Assembly: GCA_003164895.1 (NCBI GenBank)
Contig: PLUL01000046.1
Location: 1 to 50,087 of the forward strand
Direction: 5' to 3'
DNA from: Bacteroidota bacterium
Lineage (GTDB): Bacteria > Bacteroidota > Bacteroidia > Palsa-948
DNA length: 50,087 bases
Part shown: positions 27,701 through 36,019 of the stretch, piece by piece
How positions within the stretch are numbered: the stretch's first letter is position 1
How the letters are laid out: the number at the start of each line of letters is the position of its first letter
The notes under the pieces: model-generated
What the model saw: only the letters and a program-made list of their open reading frames with translations
What the model was told of the DNA's origin: nothing
Database searches by the model: none
Made by a program: the position numbers and the translations under genes

Positions 27701-29243
27701 TAAAATCAACATCCGCATTTTCATCCTTCACAATAAGTGAACCATTAAAAATATTTTTTGCAAATTTTCCCTTCACATTTATGTTTTTATAATTGTAACC
27801 GTTGCATTCAAAATCGTTTGCTGTTCCTTCCATCGTTACATTCGCATTTTCTTTTTTTAATCCTTTGCCTTCAAGATTTACATTCATTGTCATCCTGCCG
27901 AAATATTTTTCACTGGAAAAATATTTTCCAATATTAAAATTGGTACATGAAAATTTTCCTCCATAAATTGCATTATCGCCAAGTGTGTCGGTCTTCAATG
28001 AAATATCTGTAGAAATTTCTCCAAGTGCTGAATTAAAATTTCCATACGCGACAAAATCATTATAGAATCCACTAAAGTTTCCGTTGAATTTTATCATTCC
28101 AAAAAGCGAAATATTTTCGGGAACACTAATAAAATGCGGTTCGTTATATGGAGGAAGTGGAATAGCTTCAATTCCCATTTTTGATGTTCGTAATTCTTTC
28201 GCATCAAAACTCATATATGTTTTATTGATGTCAGGAAGTCCGGAAATAGAAACATCTCCCATAAAACTTGTTTCATCGCCATTACCTATGACAAGTAAAA
28301 TATTTTTTCCTTTCAGGTCGCTCACTTTTCCGCTCGCATCTCCGTTCAGAAAAACTTTTTTCTTAATTCCTAAAAGAACATCCGTAAAATATGCGATGTC
28401 AGCCATCTCAATATTCGAACTATTAAACCGAACTTTCATTGTTACACTATCGTTGAAATGAGTAAAACTATAGAATGTTCTAAATTTGAAAATAATATTT
28501 GCAATTATCCGACTGTTATTTGAAAGTATTTTCAGCTCATCACATTTTATCATAACCGGACTTACACTTGCTTGCGCGTCAAATTCTCTAAGTAGAAAAC
28601 CACTTTTTTCCCTGAGTGAAAGATTTTTAATAATGCAATGAATAGTATCGGCATCAAATTTTATATTGGAAATATTTGCTGAGACGTTATTTGTTAAAAT
28701 ATCTGAAAAATTTATTGCTTTCATTCGAACCGTGTCCCTTTCATCGCGGTATGCATAGCGGATATTGTCGAGCGCAATTCCACCAATGCCAATTTTCCAT
28801 TTTTTACCGGAAGCAGGAGAAGTATTTTTAGAAGAAAACGCATCCACAAGAAACCGAAAATTAATTACAGAATCGCTTTTATAATTTCTCATTTTAACCG
28901 TGGCGTTTTGCAAAATAATATCGTTAATGAAAATATTCTGACTGGCGCGGTTAAATGTGCCGATGTCGAGTTTCAATTTCTTCGCGTACAAAAGTGTATC
29001 GTGATGTTGGTCTTCAACATAAACTCCTTCGAGAACAATTTTTTTCCAAAACTCAATGTCAACACCTTCCACCCGAATGGTTGTTCCCCATTCATTTGAA
29101 AAATATCCACCGGCGCGATTTGATGCCCAGGTTTGAACAGCCGGACTGCGAAACGCATAATATAAACTGACGAAAAGTAACAGCAATGCTCCGCAGAAAT
29201 AGAGCAGAATCTTGACTATTTTTTTGATAACTTTACTTTTCAT
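24741..29243 (-). CDS. tamB: TamB-like translocation/assembly or lipid-transport protein
   Basis: 1500 residues from the ATG at 29243; the open frame upstream would overlap tsaD and hides the signal anchor. One N-terminal membrane helix (ILLYFCGALLLLFVSLYYAF) is followed by a very long run of beta-strand repeats with AsmA-like features near the start (VEGVDIEFWKKIVLEGVYVED). The C-terminal DUF490/TamB domain is in the last 350 residues (AEINVNAVYSTRTSISPLF ... PDIKFEINLPD ... EVFSL-like QQVFSLLVMNSF). TamB-like proteins span the periplasm as a hydrophobic groove and carry phospholipids or help outer-membrane protein assembly. No tamA gene is adjacent, as is usual in this phylum. It is divergent from tsaD with only 25 bases between start codons. 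Confidence 0.92.
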   Translation of the reverse strand: MKSKVIKKIVKILLYFCGALLLLFVSLYYAFRSPAVQTWASNRAGGYFSNEWGTTIRVEGVDIEFWKKIVLEGVYVEDQHHDTLLYAKKLKLDIGTFNRASQNIFINDIILQNATVKMRNYKSDSVINFRFLVDAFSSKNTSPASGKKWKIGIGGIALDNIRYAYRDERDTVRMKAINFSDILTNNVSANISNIKFDADTIHCIIKNLSLREKSGFLLREFDAQASVSPVMIKCDELKILSNNSRIIANIIFKFRTFYSFTHFNDSVTMKVRFNSSNIEMADIAYFTDVLLGIKKKVFLNGDASGKVSDLKGKNILLVIGNGDETSFMGDVSISGLPDINKTYMSFDAKELRTSKMGIEAIPLPPYNEPHFISVPENISLFGMIKFNGNFSGFYNDFVAYGNFNSALGEISTDISLKTDTLGDNAIYGGKFSCTNFNIGKYFSSEKYFGRMTMNVNLEGKGLKKENANVTMEGTANDFECNGYNYKNINVKGKFAKNIFNGSLIVKDENADVDFNGNVDFSKSPTQINFNSTIAKANLSKLNFVKSDEYRGVSAKIDVQAVGNNLDDVTGKMKLNDVVYTKAAEVFDFKNLELNIEDTAGNKIMNLYSSIADVHLNGKFKPKEVASCMNDFLSKYLPSYISRIESSVEKNKKSFRLKKYDDHLQKFTFDVQIKNTDVVTSAFVPSLKITTPASLKGNYDEDKNDFSLVGEVPAFTIQKYKFNKCNLTASSQDKKLSIQTSCQRFALADSVWVDNITLNSDAASDTLNFKLNWNNSSVEKYNGNIPGYISFSDKPKIKFKFKDSQFTIADSTWKINPANELVIDSSAIKVSDFDFACGNQRVKLEGNLSKVKEDQLYIILSSFSLADFNSALRGTGFLFFGTISGNTSLSNLYDNPILGSSIDIQNLKVNNELIGNGNLSSIYDSHKDKVSFSGGFKRDEVGNMKFSGNYFPSKKDSSISVDAAVNDIHLDFFEPFIKDNFKSLKGTASAELQIHGSLDKPLLKGLVKTKVDHFHVNYLGTDYHFNGDVQVESHYFDFSKLHVYDANNNSAEIVNGKILHNNFKDFQFDFDINLNKFLCLNTTEKDNSLYCGKVFATGIANVSGYLDNINLTAAVKTDKAKTLQNKNETSQLFIPFSNSGEVGSNSFVTFVKNDTSAKISLPKNKLNTFGFTMDLKIEPTADAQVQLTFDEKVGDVIKAKGTGNIDLVINDFGDFKMYGEYAVDNGDYLFTLKNVINKKFKMENGGTIRWTGNPTDAEINVNAVYSTRTSISPLFPTETSDIYKKRYPVECVMNLTGRLMAPDIKFEINLPDIDDFIRQQALEKFKNSENDLNQQVFSLLVMNSFITPSGLGAQSSTQTEAVTTSEMLSNQLSSWFSQISKDFDVGVHYRPGDEINREQYELALSTQLFNDKLTIDGSVANNANTLTNQNTSNIVGDVSANYKLTDNGKVRLKAFNKANEGDILNIQKGPYTQGVGILYREEFDTIGELYRRFLGKTKKKK

Positions 29244-29252
29244 ACTAATTGT

Positions 29253-29268
29253 TACGAATTTACGAATT
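29253..29268 (+). repeat. TACGAATT x2 abutting the tsaD start codon
   Basis: Two exact TACGAATT units end at the base before the tsaD ATG and fill most of the 25-base tamB-tsaD gap. Related to repeats at 22419 and 32126. Confidence 0.65.
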
Positions 29269-30321
29269 ATGTCCGACAGGAAACCAGAAACAGATAGCAA
29301 GAAACCAATTATTATTTTAGGTATTGAATCTTCCTGCGATGAAACTTCTGCGGCTGTTACAAAGGACTGCAATGTTCTTGCCAATCTTATTGCCGACCAG
29401 AAAATTCATGAATTATATGGCGGAGTTGTACCGGAATTAGCTTCACGTGCGCATCAGAAAAATATTGTCCCGGTCGTTGACCAGGCATTGAAAGAATCTG
29501 GAATAAAAAAAGAAGAACTCAGCGCAATTGCTTTTACTCGCGGACCTGGACTCATCGGTTCGTTGCTTGTAGGCGCATCGTTTGCAAAAGCAACGGCACT
29601 TGCATTAAAAATTCCATTGATAGAAGTGAATCACATGCAGGCACACGTGTTGGCGCATTTTATTAGAAACAAAGACGCAAAAGTGCCAAGTCCAAAATTT
29701 CCGTTTTTGTGTTTAACGGTTTCCGGCGGACATACCCAAATTGTTTTGGTGAAAGATTTTTTGGATATGGAAGTGATTGGCGAAACAATTGACGATGCAG
29801 CAGGCGAAGCATTTGACAAAGCGGCAAAAATTCTTGGTCTTCCCTACCCTGGCGGACCGTTGATTGATAAGTATGCACAAACAGGAAATCCTCTTTCTTT
29901 CAAATTTGCCGAACCAAATATTCCGGAGCTAAATTTTTCTTTCAGCGGATTGAAAACTTCTATTTTATATTTTGTGAGAGATAAAATGAAAGAAGATAAT
30001 AACTTTGTCGAGAAAAACTTAAATGACTTGTGTGCTTCGATTCAACATACGATTATAAAAATATTAATAGATAAACTTACCATTGCATCAAAGCAACTTA
30101 ACATAAAAGAAATCGCGATAGCCGGAGGCGTTTCTGCCAACTCAGGATTAAGAAATGCACTTATTGAAAAAGGAAAAAAACTTGGATGGAAAACTTTTAT
30201 CCCTTCTTTTGAATACTGCACCGACAATGCCGCCATGATTGCCATTGCAGGTTACTATAAATATTTGAAAGGAGAATTTGTTGGGCAAGATATTGGAGCA
30301 ACTGCGAGGTATAAGATTTGA
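29269..30321 (+). CDS. tsaD: tRNA N6-threonylcarbamoyladenosine transferase TsaD
   Basis: 350 residues from the ATG at 29269. The family signatures are present: GIESSCDETSAAV at the N-terminus, metal ligands in NHMQAHVLAH, SGGHTQIV, and GGVSANSGLR, with DNAAMIA near the end. With TsaB and TsaE it transfers the threonylcarbamoyl group to A37 of ANN-decoding tRNAs; it is normally essential. TsaB and TsaE are not in this window. The hydrophobic stretch encoded upstream of 29269 belongs to the tamB reverse strand and is not part of the protein. Confidence 0.97.
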   Translation: MSDRKPETDSKKPIIILGIESSCDETSAAVTKDCNVLANLIADQKIHELYGGVVPELASRAHQKNIVPVVDQALKESGIKKEELSAIAFTRGPGLIGSLLVGASFAKATALALKIPLIEVNHMQAHVLAHFIRNKDAKVPSPKFPFLCLTVSGGHTQIVLVKDFLDMEVIGETIDDAAGEAFDKAAKILGLPYPGGPLIDKYAQTGNPLSFKFAEPNIPELNFSFSGLKTSILYFVRDKMKEDNNFVEKNLNDLCASIQHTIIKILIDKLTIASKQLNIKEIAIAGGVSANSGLRNALIEKGKKLGWKTFIPSFEYCTDNAAMIAIAGYYKYLKGEFVGQDIGATARYKI

Positions 30322-30342
30322 TTAATAAAATATAGAAACAAA

Positions 30343-31212
30343 ATGAAATTACCATATCTATCATTATTGCTTTTATTGACGCTAAACAGTAAAGGACAAA
30401 ATCAGAATATTAAGAAATTCAACTACGCATTCGAGAATGATGGTAAAATATATGTAAATTCAGAATCAGAAAAGAAAACATATTTGATTGCAAAAGGTAG
30501 CGACCCATACCTTTCGCCAGATGGTAAAAAAATAGCTTACACAGATTACTTTGGTAGTGATGGCAGAAGAATTGCAATTTTGGATTTAAATTCAAAAATC
30601 AAAGACACATTAAACATACATAACAATAATTACTACGGTCCCGTTTGGTCACCTGATGGGAATTATATCGCATTTAATTTATTTGAAGGAAATAATTGGA
30701 TTATTAAAATTATCGACAAAAACTATAATCAAATAACAACCATTGGCACATCTAACCATAGTTATTATTCTCCTTCATGGACAACTAATAGTAAAAATCT
30801 TATTATGCAAGATTTAGATTCTATCTATTTTTTTTCTCTTGATGGGCGATTAAAGAGTAAATACAATTTGCGTGAAGTTACAGATGGACATGGCAATTCC
30901 AGCTCTACAAACTTCCAAATCACACCTGACAATAAATATTTGCTTTTCAATGGCGATAGCGATGACCCAAGTTCAGGTGATGGACCAAGCTATGCAATTT
31001 ACTCATGCGAACTTTCAAATATGAAAATAACAAGGATTACTCCCAAAGGCATGGATTGTACTGGATTATTTTTCAAAGATTACAACAATATTCTCTTTGG
31101 CGCATTAAAGAATAAATCCAAGTATGTATCAATATATTCCATAATATTTACTAGTAAAGAAATAAAATTATTGTTTGAAAAAGGAAACCAAATAACAAGT
31201 AGTATGTATTGA
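30343..31212 (+). CDS. TolB/PD40-like secreted beta-propeller protein
   Basis: 289 residues. The signal peptide ends NSKGQ. Propeller blades are visible as [47 protein letters not shown] and [14 protein letters not shown], spaced about 45 residues apart. These match the PD40/WD40-like motif of TolB and of the DPP-IV N-terminal domain. No catalytic domain follows, so it is probably a periplasmic binding protein. Base use is visibly more AT-rich at third positions than in tsaD, and it is inserted 21 bases after tsaD, so recent acquisition is possible (inference). Confidence 0.82.
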   Translation: MKLPYLSLLLLLTLNSKGQNQNIKKFNYAFENDGKIYVNSESEKKTYLIAKGSDPYLSPDGKKIAYTDYFGSDGRRIAILDLNSKIKDTLNIHNNNYYGPVWSPDGNYIAFNLFEGNNWIIKIIDKNYNQITTIGTSNHSYYSPSWTTNSKNLIMQDLDSIYFFSLDGRLKSKYNLREVTDGHGNSSSTNFQITPDNKYLLFNGDSDDPSSGDGPSYAIYSCELSNMKITRITPKGMDCTGLFFKDYNNILFGALKNKSKYVSIYSIIFTSKEIKLLFEKGNQITSSMY

Positions 31213-31236
31213 ATAACTTGTTAATTCTTTTCAATC

Positions 31237-31265
31237 TTGCTTCACTCCTACTTTTTCTACATTTG
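31237..31265 (+). promoter_or_regulatory. Bacteroidota-type promoter of the transaldolase gene
   Basis: TTG at 31237-31239, 18 bases, then TACATTTG at 31258-31265, about 30 bases before the ATG at 31296. Both boxes match the consensus. Confidence 0.6.
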
Positions 31266-31295
31266 CTAACAATTAATTTTAAAACTAAATATCTC

Positions 31296-31952
31296 ATGAA
31301 ATTTTTCATAGACACCGCAAACCTCGAACAAATTAAAGAAGCACAGGCGCTTGGCGTGCTTGATGGCGTAACCACCAATCCTTCGCTGATGGCAAAAGAA
31401 GGAATCAAAGGAGAAAAAAATATTATCCAACATTATATTGATATCTGCAATGCAGTTACCGGTGATGTGAGCGCAGAAGTCATTGCCACCGATTACGAAG
31501 GAATTATTAAAGAAGGAGAAGCACTTGCAAAACTTCACAAACAAATTGTGGTGAAAGTGCCGATGATAAAAGATGGCATCAAAGCAATAAAATATTTTTC
31601 AAACAAAGGAATCAAAACAAATTGTACGCTGGTTTTCTCTGCCGGACAGGCATTACTAGCTGCAAAAGCCGGAGCCACTTATGTTTCTCCTTTCATCGGA
31701 AGATTGGACGATGTTTCAACCGATGGAGTTTCGCTTATTGCACAGATCCGTTTGATCTACGACAACTACGGATATAAAACACAAATACTTGCTGCTTCTG
31801 TCCGCCACGTGATGCACATTGTTCAGTGCGCTGAAGTGGGCGCCGATGTTGCAACTTGTCCGCTGAGTGCCATCATGGGTTTGCTCAAACATCCGCTTAC
31901 AGATAATGGTCTTGCACAGTTTCTTGCGGATCACAAAAAAGTGAATGGATAA
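31296..31952 (+). CDS. Transaldolase / fructose-6-phosphate aldolase (TalC/FSA family)
   Basis: 218 residues, exactly the length of the short TalC/FSA family. The ATG at 31296 gives [13 protein letters not shown], the family start. TTNPSL (27-31 region), the Schiff-base Lys K87 in VVKVPM, and SPFIGRLDD are conserved. It moves dihydroxyacetone units between sugar phosphates in the non-oxidative pentose phosphate pathway. The split transketolase at 45601/47921 supplies the partner activity in the same window. Whether it is a true transaldolase or an aldolase cannot be settled from motifs alone. Confidence 0.93.
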   Translation: MKFFIDTANLEQIKEAQALGVLDGVTTNPSLMAKEGIKGEKNIIQHYIDICNAVTGDVSAEVIATDYEGIIKEGEALAKLHKQIVVKVPMIKDGIKAIKYFSNKGIKTNCTLVFSAGQALLAAKAGATYVSPFIGRLDDVSTDGVSLIAQIRLIYDNYGYKTQILAASVRHVMHIVQCAEVGADVATCPLSAIMGLLKHPLTDNGLAQFLADHKKVNG

Positions 31953-31955
31953 TTC

Positions 31956-31993
31956 TAAAAAGAAAAATCCCGACAAAATAAATTGCCGGGATT
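31956..31993 (-). terminator. Second leftward terminator in the transaldolase-micropeptide gap
   Basis: AATCCCG at 31966-31972 pairs with CGGGATT at 31987-31993; the stem extends three more pairs (CAA/TTG) past a mismatch. On the minus strand it is followed by TTTTTCTTTTT. It may also serve the rightward transaldolase transcript, though no T run follows on that side. Confidence 0.6.
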
Positions 31994-32000
31994 AGAATAT

Positions 32001-32022
32001 TAAAAAACACCTTTCGGTGTTT
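32001..32022 (-). terminator. Rho-independent terminator of the lysine-rich micropeptide gene
   Basis: On the minus strand AAACACC-GAAA-GGTGTTT forms a 7-base stem with a stable GAAA tetraloop, followed by a T run. It begins 5 bases past the micropeptide stop. Confidence 0.8.
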
Positions 32023-32027
32023 CCTCA

Positions 32028-32099
32028 TTATCTTTTTTTCTTTGCAGCAGCTTTCTTTTTCTTAGGAGCTGCTTTCTTTTTTGTTGCTTTCTTAGCCAT
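32028..32099 (-). CDS. 23-residue lysine/alanine-rich micropeptide (histone H1-tail-like)
   Basis: An ATG at 32099 opens a 23-codon frame ending TAA at 32028. The product starts MAKKATKKKAAPKKKK and ends AAAKKKR; it contains only M, A, K, T, P and R, with about 14 basic residues. This composition is that of histone H1/Hc1-like tails and AT-hook-free DNA condensers. Alternating AAG and AAA for Lys, and mixed Ala codons, argue against a simple DNA repeat. A clean terminator follows 5 bases past the stop. The gene is isolated, divergent from the BtuF-like gene. DNA or RNA binding is inference from charge. Alternatives: a ribosome-associated basic peptide, or a remnant of a longer histone-like gene. 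Confidence 0.7.
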   Translation of the reverse strand: MAKKATKKKAAPKKKKAAAKKKR

Positions 32100-32125
32100 G
32101 GTATTTATTTTTAAAATTGATTATG

Positions 32126-32139
32126 TACGAAGTACGGTA
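32126..32139 (+). repeat. TACGAAG/TACGGTA repeat upstream of the micropeptide gene
   Basis: Two 7-base units with a TACG core, overlapping a small inverted repeat GTAC-GAA-GTAC (32125-32135). It could be regulatory for the leftward micropeptide gene or another member of the TACGAA repeats at 22419 and 29253. Confidence 0.4.
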
Positions 32140-32244
32140 AAATTTTTCAACTAATTACATTTAAACAACTATATCTTTTCAACAAAGAATTGTGTGTATG
32201 ACAAAATATTTTTCATTTGTTATTTGTAAATTCGCATTTACTCT

Positions 32245-33042
32245 ATGAAAATCACAGATCAACTCGGCAACACAATTTCTCTTTCAGGTTTCCCGAAGAA
32301 AATTATTTCCATTGTTCCCTCTCAAACAGAATTACTTTTCGATTTAGGATTGGATGAAGAAATCATTGGCATCACAAAATATTGCGTTCATCCGAAACAC
32401 TGGCAGGAATCAAAAACAAAAATTGGCGGAACAAAAAAATTAAATGTTGAAAAAATAAAAGAACTTCATCCGGATATTATTATCGGTAACAAAGAGGAAA
32501 ATGAAAAAAATCAGGTCGAAGAACTGATGAAATATTTTCCAGTGTGGATGAGCGATATTAAAACTTTGGAAGATGCTCTTAACATGATAGATTCCATAGG
32601 GAAAATAACTGACAAAGAAAAAAGTGCACTCAGAATTCAAAATGATATTCGCGAACAGTTCTCGCATTTTAAACTTTCAACTTCCAACCTTAAACTTGAA
32701 CCTAAACGAGTTGCATATTTCATTTGGAAAAAACCTTTCATTTGTTCAGGAGGAAATAATTTTATTGACCATATGCTTTCCATTTGCGGATTTGAAAATG
32801 TTTTCAGAAAAAAAACTTCCCGTTATCCTGAAATAACAATCGAAGAAATCCAACAAGCAAATCCTTCCCTCATTTTTCTTTCTTCCGAACCTTATCCTTT
32901 TCGCAAAAAACATATTGAAGAATTTAAAAACATTTGTCCTACTGCAAAAATTGTTTTAGTGGATGGCGAAATGTTTTCATGGTATGGCAGCCGATTGCTT
33001 TATGCTCCTGCATACTTTGAAAGGTTACTGCAAAATCTTTAG
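32245..33042 (+). CDS. BtuF-like helical-backbone binding protein without signal peptide
   Basis: 265 residues of the class III periplasmic-binding fold: IISIVPSQTELLFDLGLDEEIIGITKYC at the start, HPDIIIGNKEEN, and the second lobe FICSGGNNFIDHMLSICGFENVF with YPEITIEEIQQANPSLIFLSSEPYPF. Relatives bind cobalamin or iron chelates for ABC importers. This protein starts directly with the folded domain and has no signal peptide or lipobox, so it is probably cytosolic, and no importer genes are adjacent. A cobalamin-sensing or unrelated ligand role is possible. Residues about 142-151 (KLSTSNLKLE) are encoded by a heptamer array between the two lobes. Confidence 0.85.
   Translation: MKITDQLGNTISLSGFPKKIISIVPSQTELLFDLGLDEEIIGITKYCVHPKHWQESKTKIGGTKKLNVEKIKELHPDIIIGNKEENEKNQVEELMKYFPVWMSDIKTLEDALNMIDSIGKITDKEKSALRIQNDIREQFSHFKLSTSNLKLEPKRVAYFIWKKPFICSGGNNFIDHMLSICGFENVFRKKTSRYPEITIEEIQQANPSLIFLSSEPYPFRKKHIEEFKNICPTAKIVLVDGEMFSWYGSRLLYAPAYFERLLQNL
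32670..32697 (+). repeat. Heptamer array TAAACTT-type x4 inside the BtuF-like gene
   Basis: Units TAAACTT, TCAACTT, CCAACCT, TAAACTT in exact 7-base phase, encoding FKLSTSNLKL between the helical backbone and the second lobe. Confidence 0.8.
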
Positions 33043-33088
33043 TAAATTCGCCAGCGAAATAATAAGTTTTTGTTAGCGTTCACAATCT

Positions 33089-35377
33089 ATGCATATTTTA
33101 AAAAAAAATATTTTATTACTGTTATTTGTCTTTTATTTTTTTCCTTCTGCCTTCGCACAAAAAGTTGGTTTAGTTCTTAGCGGAGGTGGCGCGAGCGGTC
33201 TTGCGCACATCGGTGTTCTTAAAGCGTTGGAAGAAAATAAAATTCCGGTTGATTATATCAGCGGAGCTTCCATTGGCGCGTACGTTGGCGCACTGTATTC
33301 CATTGGTTATTCTCCTAAACAAATTGAAGATATTGTTTTGTCGGATGGATTCAGAAATTGGGCTTACGGAAACATTGATAAAAAATACGTTTACTATTTC
33401 AAAAAAAAAGATAATAACGCGTCGTGGATTTCATTGAAACTTTCTCTCGATACTGCGATTGAAACTAATCTGCCGACTAATCTTGTCTCTCCTGCTTCGA
33501 TAGATTTTTCGCTTATGGAAGATATGGCTCCGGCAAGTGCCGCTGCAAATTATAATTTTGATTCACTTTTTATTCCGTTCCGATGTGTTGCTGCCGATAT
33601 TGAAGATAAAAAATCTGTTTTGTTTAAAAGCGGAGATTTAGGCGAAGCCGTTCGCGCTTCGATTTCTTATCCGTTTTATCTCAAGCCGATTACCGTTGAC
33701 GGGAAACTTCTTTTTGACGGTGGCATTTACAATAATTTTCCTTCCAACGTGATGTGTGAAAATTTTTCTCCTGACATTATTATTGGCAGCAATGTTTCCG
33801 GCAGCGTTTCTAAACCGGATGAAGATAATTTAATCTCCCAGCTAAAAACGATGCTCATCAACAGATCAGCTAATGACATTGGTTGTCCGAATGGAATTCT
33901 CATAGAACCAAAAGTAACTTCATCCACATTTGATTTTTCAAATCCAAAGGCGCAGATTGATAGCGGATATGCTGCCACAAAGAGGCAGATCGAAATAATA
34001 AAAAACAGAATTCCACGAAGGATTGATCCAACTCAGCTTGCAGACAAAAGAAAAAAATTCATCATCAAAGAACATCCGTTGCTATTTGGCGATATCTATA
34101 TTACCGGTTTGAAAAAAAATCAATCTCGATATGTAAAAGGAGTACTTCACAAAAAAGGAGAAACTATTCCTCTTGAAAAATTTAAACCTGCCTATTTTCG
34201 TTTGGTAGAAGATGACAAAATCAAACAAATCTACCCGAAAGCAAAATTCAACGAGAAGAACGGGAATTACGATTTGTTTTTAAAAATGAAAAAAGAAAAA
34301 GATATTGTCGCCCAGGTAGGAGGAGATGTTTCCAACCGACCGATAAGCGAAATATTCGCATCATTTGAATATAAATACCTGGGCAGCATCGGCATCAGTG
34401 CAATGGCAAACGGTTATTTTGGAAAATTATATTCTTCTGCTCAAGCAAAAGTGAGAGTTGATTTTCCTTTCACCGTTCCATTTTATGTTGAACCCGAAAT
34501 TACTTTCAACAGTTGGAATTTTTATAAAAGCAGCAATTTATTTTTTGAAGATGTAAAACCGGCTTATCTGATTCAAAGTGATCAGCACGCTTACTTAAAT
34601 GTTGCAATGCCTATCAGCAATAAAGATAAATTGGAAATTAGCGGAGGCGTTGCATCTACAATAGATGATTATTACCAAACTACTAACTTCACGCAAAAAG
34701 ATACTGCTGACCGCACAACTTTTGATTTTGCAACCGGGCAAATTCATTACGAACGCAATACATTAAACAGAAAACAATATGCAACACAGGGAACTTTAAT
34801 TTCTTTTAAAGCCAGATATGTTAACGGCGATGAAGAAAATATTCCCGGATCAACTTCAACTATTAAAACAACAACACAAACAATGCGCCAATGGACACAA
34901 TATAAATTTGTGTTGGATAATTATTACAAGCAGAAAGGAACTTTAAGAATGGGCGTTTATGCAGAAGGAGTTTATTCCAATCAGCCCTTATTCAGTAATT
35001 ATACTTCCAGTATTCTTGCATCACCTGCTTTTCAGCCGCTTACAGAAAGTTTAACTTTATTCCAGCCCAATTTCAGAGCTCATACCTATTTTGCTTTTGG
35101 TCTGAAAAATATTATCACGTTCAGAAACAGAATTGATTTAAGAATAGAGGGGTATGTTTATCAACCCTATCAGCAAATAGAACAAAATCCAAACAACACT
35201 GCAAGTTACTCCGCTCCATTTTTACGAAGGTATTTAATTGGTTCTGCAGCGTTGGTTGGACATACGCCAATTGGTCCAATCAGCGTGAGTGTAAATTATT
35301 ATTATCAGGAGATACAACCTTTTTCTTTTCTATTCCATTTTGGTTATATATTATTTAATAAAAAAGCAACAGATTGA
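33089..35377 (+). CDS. Patatin-like phospholipase fused to outer-membrane barrel (PlpD type)
   Basis: 762 residues. The signal peptide ends AFAQ. The patatin domain at about 25-310 has SGGGASGLAHIG (oxyanion loop), GASIG with nucleophile S61, and DGG with D210: the complete Ser-Asp dyad. A POTRA-like segment covers about 333-400 (DIYITGLKKNQSRYVKGVLHKKGE), then a 16-strand-type barrel of the BamA/Omp85 surface-antigen family at about 405-762, ending in HFGYILFNKK. This is the architecture of type Vd autotransporters such as PlpD, with phospholipase activity at the cell surface or on outer-membrane lipids. The barrel here is longer than in proteobacterial forms. The stop overlaps the TTG start of an ABC ATPase. 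Confidence 0.92.
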   Translation: MHILKKNILLLLFVFYFFPSAFAQKVGLVLSGGGASGLAHIGVLKALEENKIPVDYISGASIGAYVGALYSIGYSPKQIEDIVLSDGFRNWAYGNIDKKYVYYFKKKDNNASWISLKLSLDTAIETNLPTNLVSPASIDFSLMEDMAPASAAANYNFDSLFIPFRCVAADIEDKKSVLFKSGDLGEAVRASISYPFYLKPITVDGKLLFDGGIYNNFPSNVMCENFSPDIIIGSNVSGSVSKPDEDNLISQLKTMLINRSANDIGCPNGILIEPKVTSSTFDFSNPKAQIDSGYAATKRQIEIIKNRIPRRIDPTQLADKRKKFIIKEHPLLFGDIYITGLKKNQSRYVKGVLHKKGETIPLEKFKPAYFRLVEDDKIKQIYPKAKFNEKNGNYDLFLKMKKEKDIVAQVGGDVSNRPISEIFASFEYKYLGSIGISAMANGYFGKLYSSAQAKVRVDFPFTVPFYVEPEITFNSWNFYKSSNLFFEDVKPAYLIQSDQHAYLNVAMPISNKDKLEISGGVASTIDDYYQTTNFTQKDTADRTTFDFATGQIHYERNTLNRKQYATQGTLISFKARYVNGDEENIPGSTSTIKTTTQTMRQWTQYKFVLDNYYKQKGTLRMGVYAEGVYSNQPLFSNYTSSILASPAFQPLTESLTLFQPNFRAHTYFAFGLKNIITFRNRIDLRIEGYVYQPYQQIEQNPNNTASYSAPFLRRYLIGSAALVGHTPIGPISVSVNYYYQEIQPFSFLFHFGYILFNKKATD

Positions 35378-35979
35378 AAATAACTTTACAAAATATCGGC
35401 AAGCGGTTTAACAGAGAATGGATTTTCAGAAATATCAGTTATGAATTTTCCATCGGAAATAAATACGCTATTCTTGGAACAAACGGTTCAGGAAAATCCA
35501 CCTTACTACAAATTATTGCAGGAGCAATGAGTCAGACTGAAGGGGAAATTATTTATGATTCCGAAATTACTTCTGAAACTCTTTTCAAAGAAATCAGTTA
35601 TGCCTCGCCCTATCTTGAACTTCCTGAAGAAATGACTTGGAGAGAAGCAGTTCGTTTTCATGGTAAGTTTAAAAAATTTGTTTCAGAATTTTCTGAAGAA
35701 AAAATAATTTCTCTGTCAGGTTTGGAATCTTCGGCTGATAAAGAACTTAGAAATTTTTCTTCAGGAATGAAACAACGCGCTCGGCTGTCTCTTGCAATTC
35801 TTTCAAATACAAATCTTCTTCTGCTTGATGAACCATCTACCAACCTTGATCAAAATGCTGTGAAATGGTATCAAAATCTTGTTTCTGAATTTGCAAAAGA
35901 AAAAATGGTGATTGTTTGTTCCAATTATAACAAGGAGGAATATTCTTTTTGCGAAAACACATTAGTAATGGGAAAATAA
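35374..35979 (+). CDS. Stand-alone ABC ATPase
   Basis: 201 residues. No ATG exists before the Walker A motif, so the start must be the TTG at 35374, overlapping the previous stop (TTGA). Motifs: GTNGSGKST (Walker A), FSSGMKQRARLSLAI (signature, GM instead of GG), LLLLDEPSTNLD (Walker B) and a short C-terminus CENTLVMGK. It is a cytosolic ATPase of an exporter-type system, but no permease gene is present nearby. Coupling to the patatin-barrel gene suggests that its membrane partner is encoded elsewhere. Confidence 0.88.
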   Translation: MKITLQNIGKRFNREWIFRNISYEFSIGNKYAILGTNGSGKSTLLQIIAGAMSQTEGEIIYDSEITSETLFKEISYASPYLELPEEMTWREAVRFHGKFKKFVSEFSEEKIISLSGLESSADKELRNFSSGMKQRARLSLAILSNTNLLLLDEPSTNLDQNAVKWYQNLVSEFAKEKMVIVCSNYNKEEYSFCENTLVMGK

Positions 35980-36019
35980 AATGGAAAGTTTTATTAAACG
36001 TTAAAAAATATTTCTCACG

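Noticed and set aside
24741-29243. Long plus-strand frames opposite tamB (for example near 28084-28461)
   Set aside because: They lie opposite a continuous 1500-residue TamB frame, lack domain signatures and show composition typical of antisense shadows.
32028-32099. Lysine-rich frame dismissed as low-complexity noise
   Set aside because: Rejecting the gene was considered, but the terminator 5 bases past the stop and the mixed codons favour a real gene; it was kept with moderate confidence.
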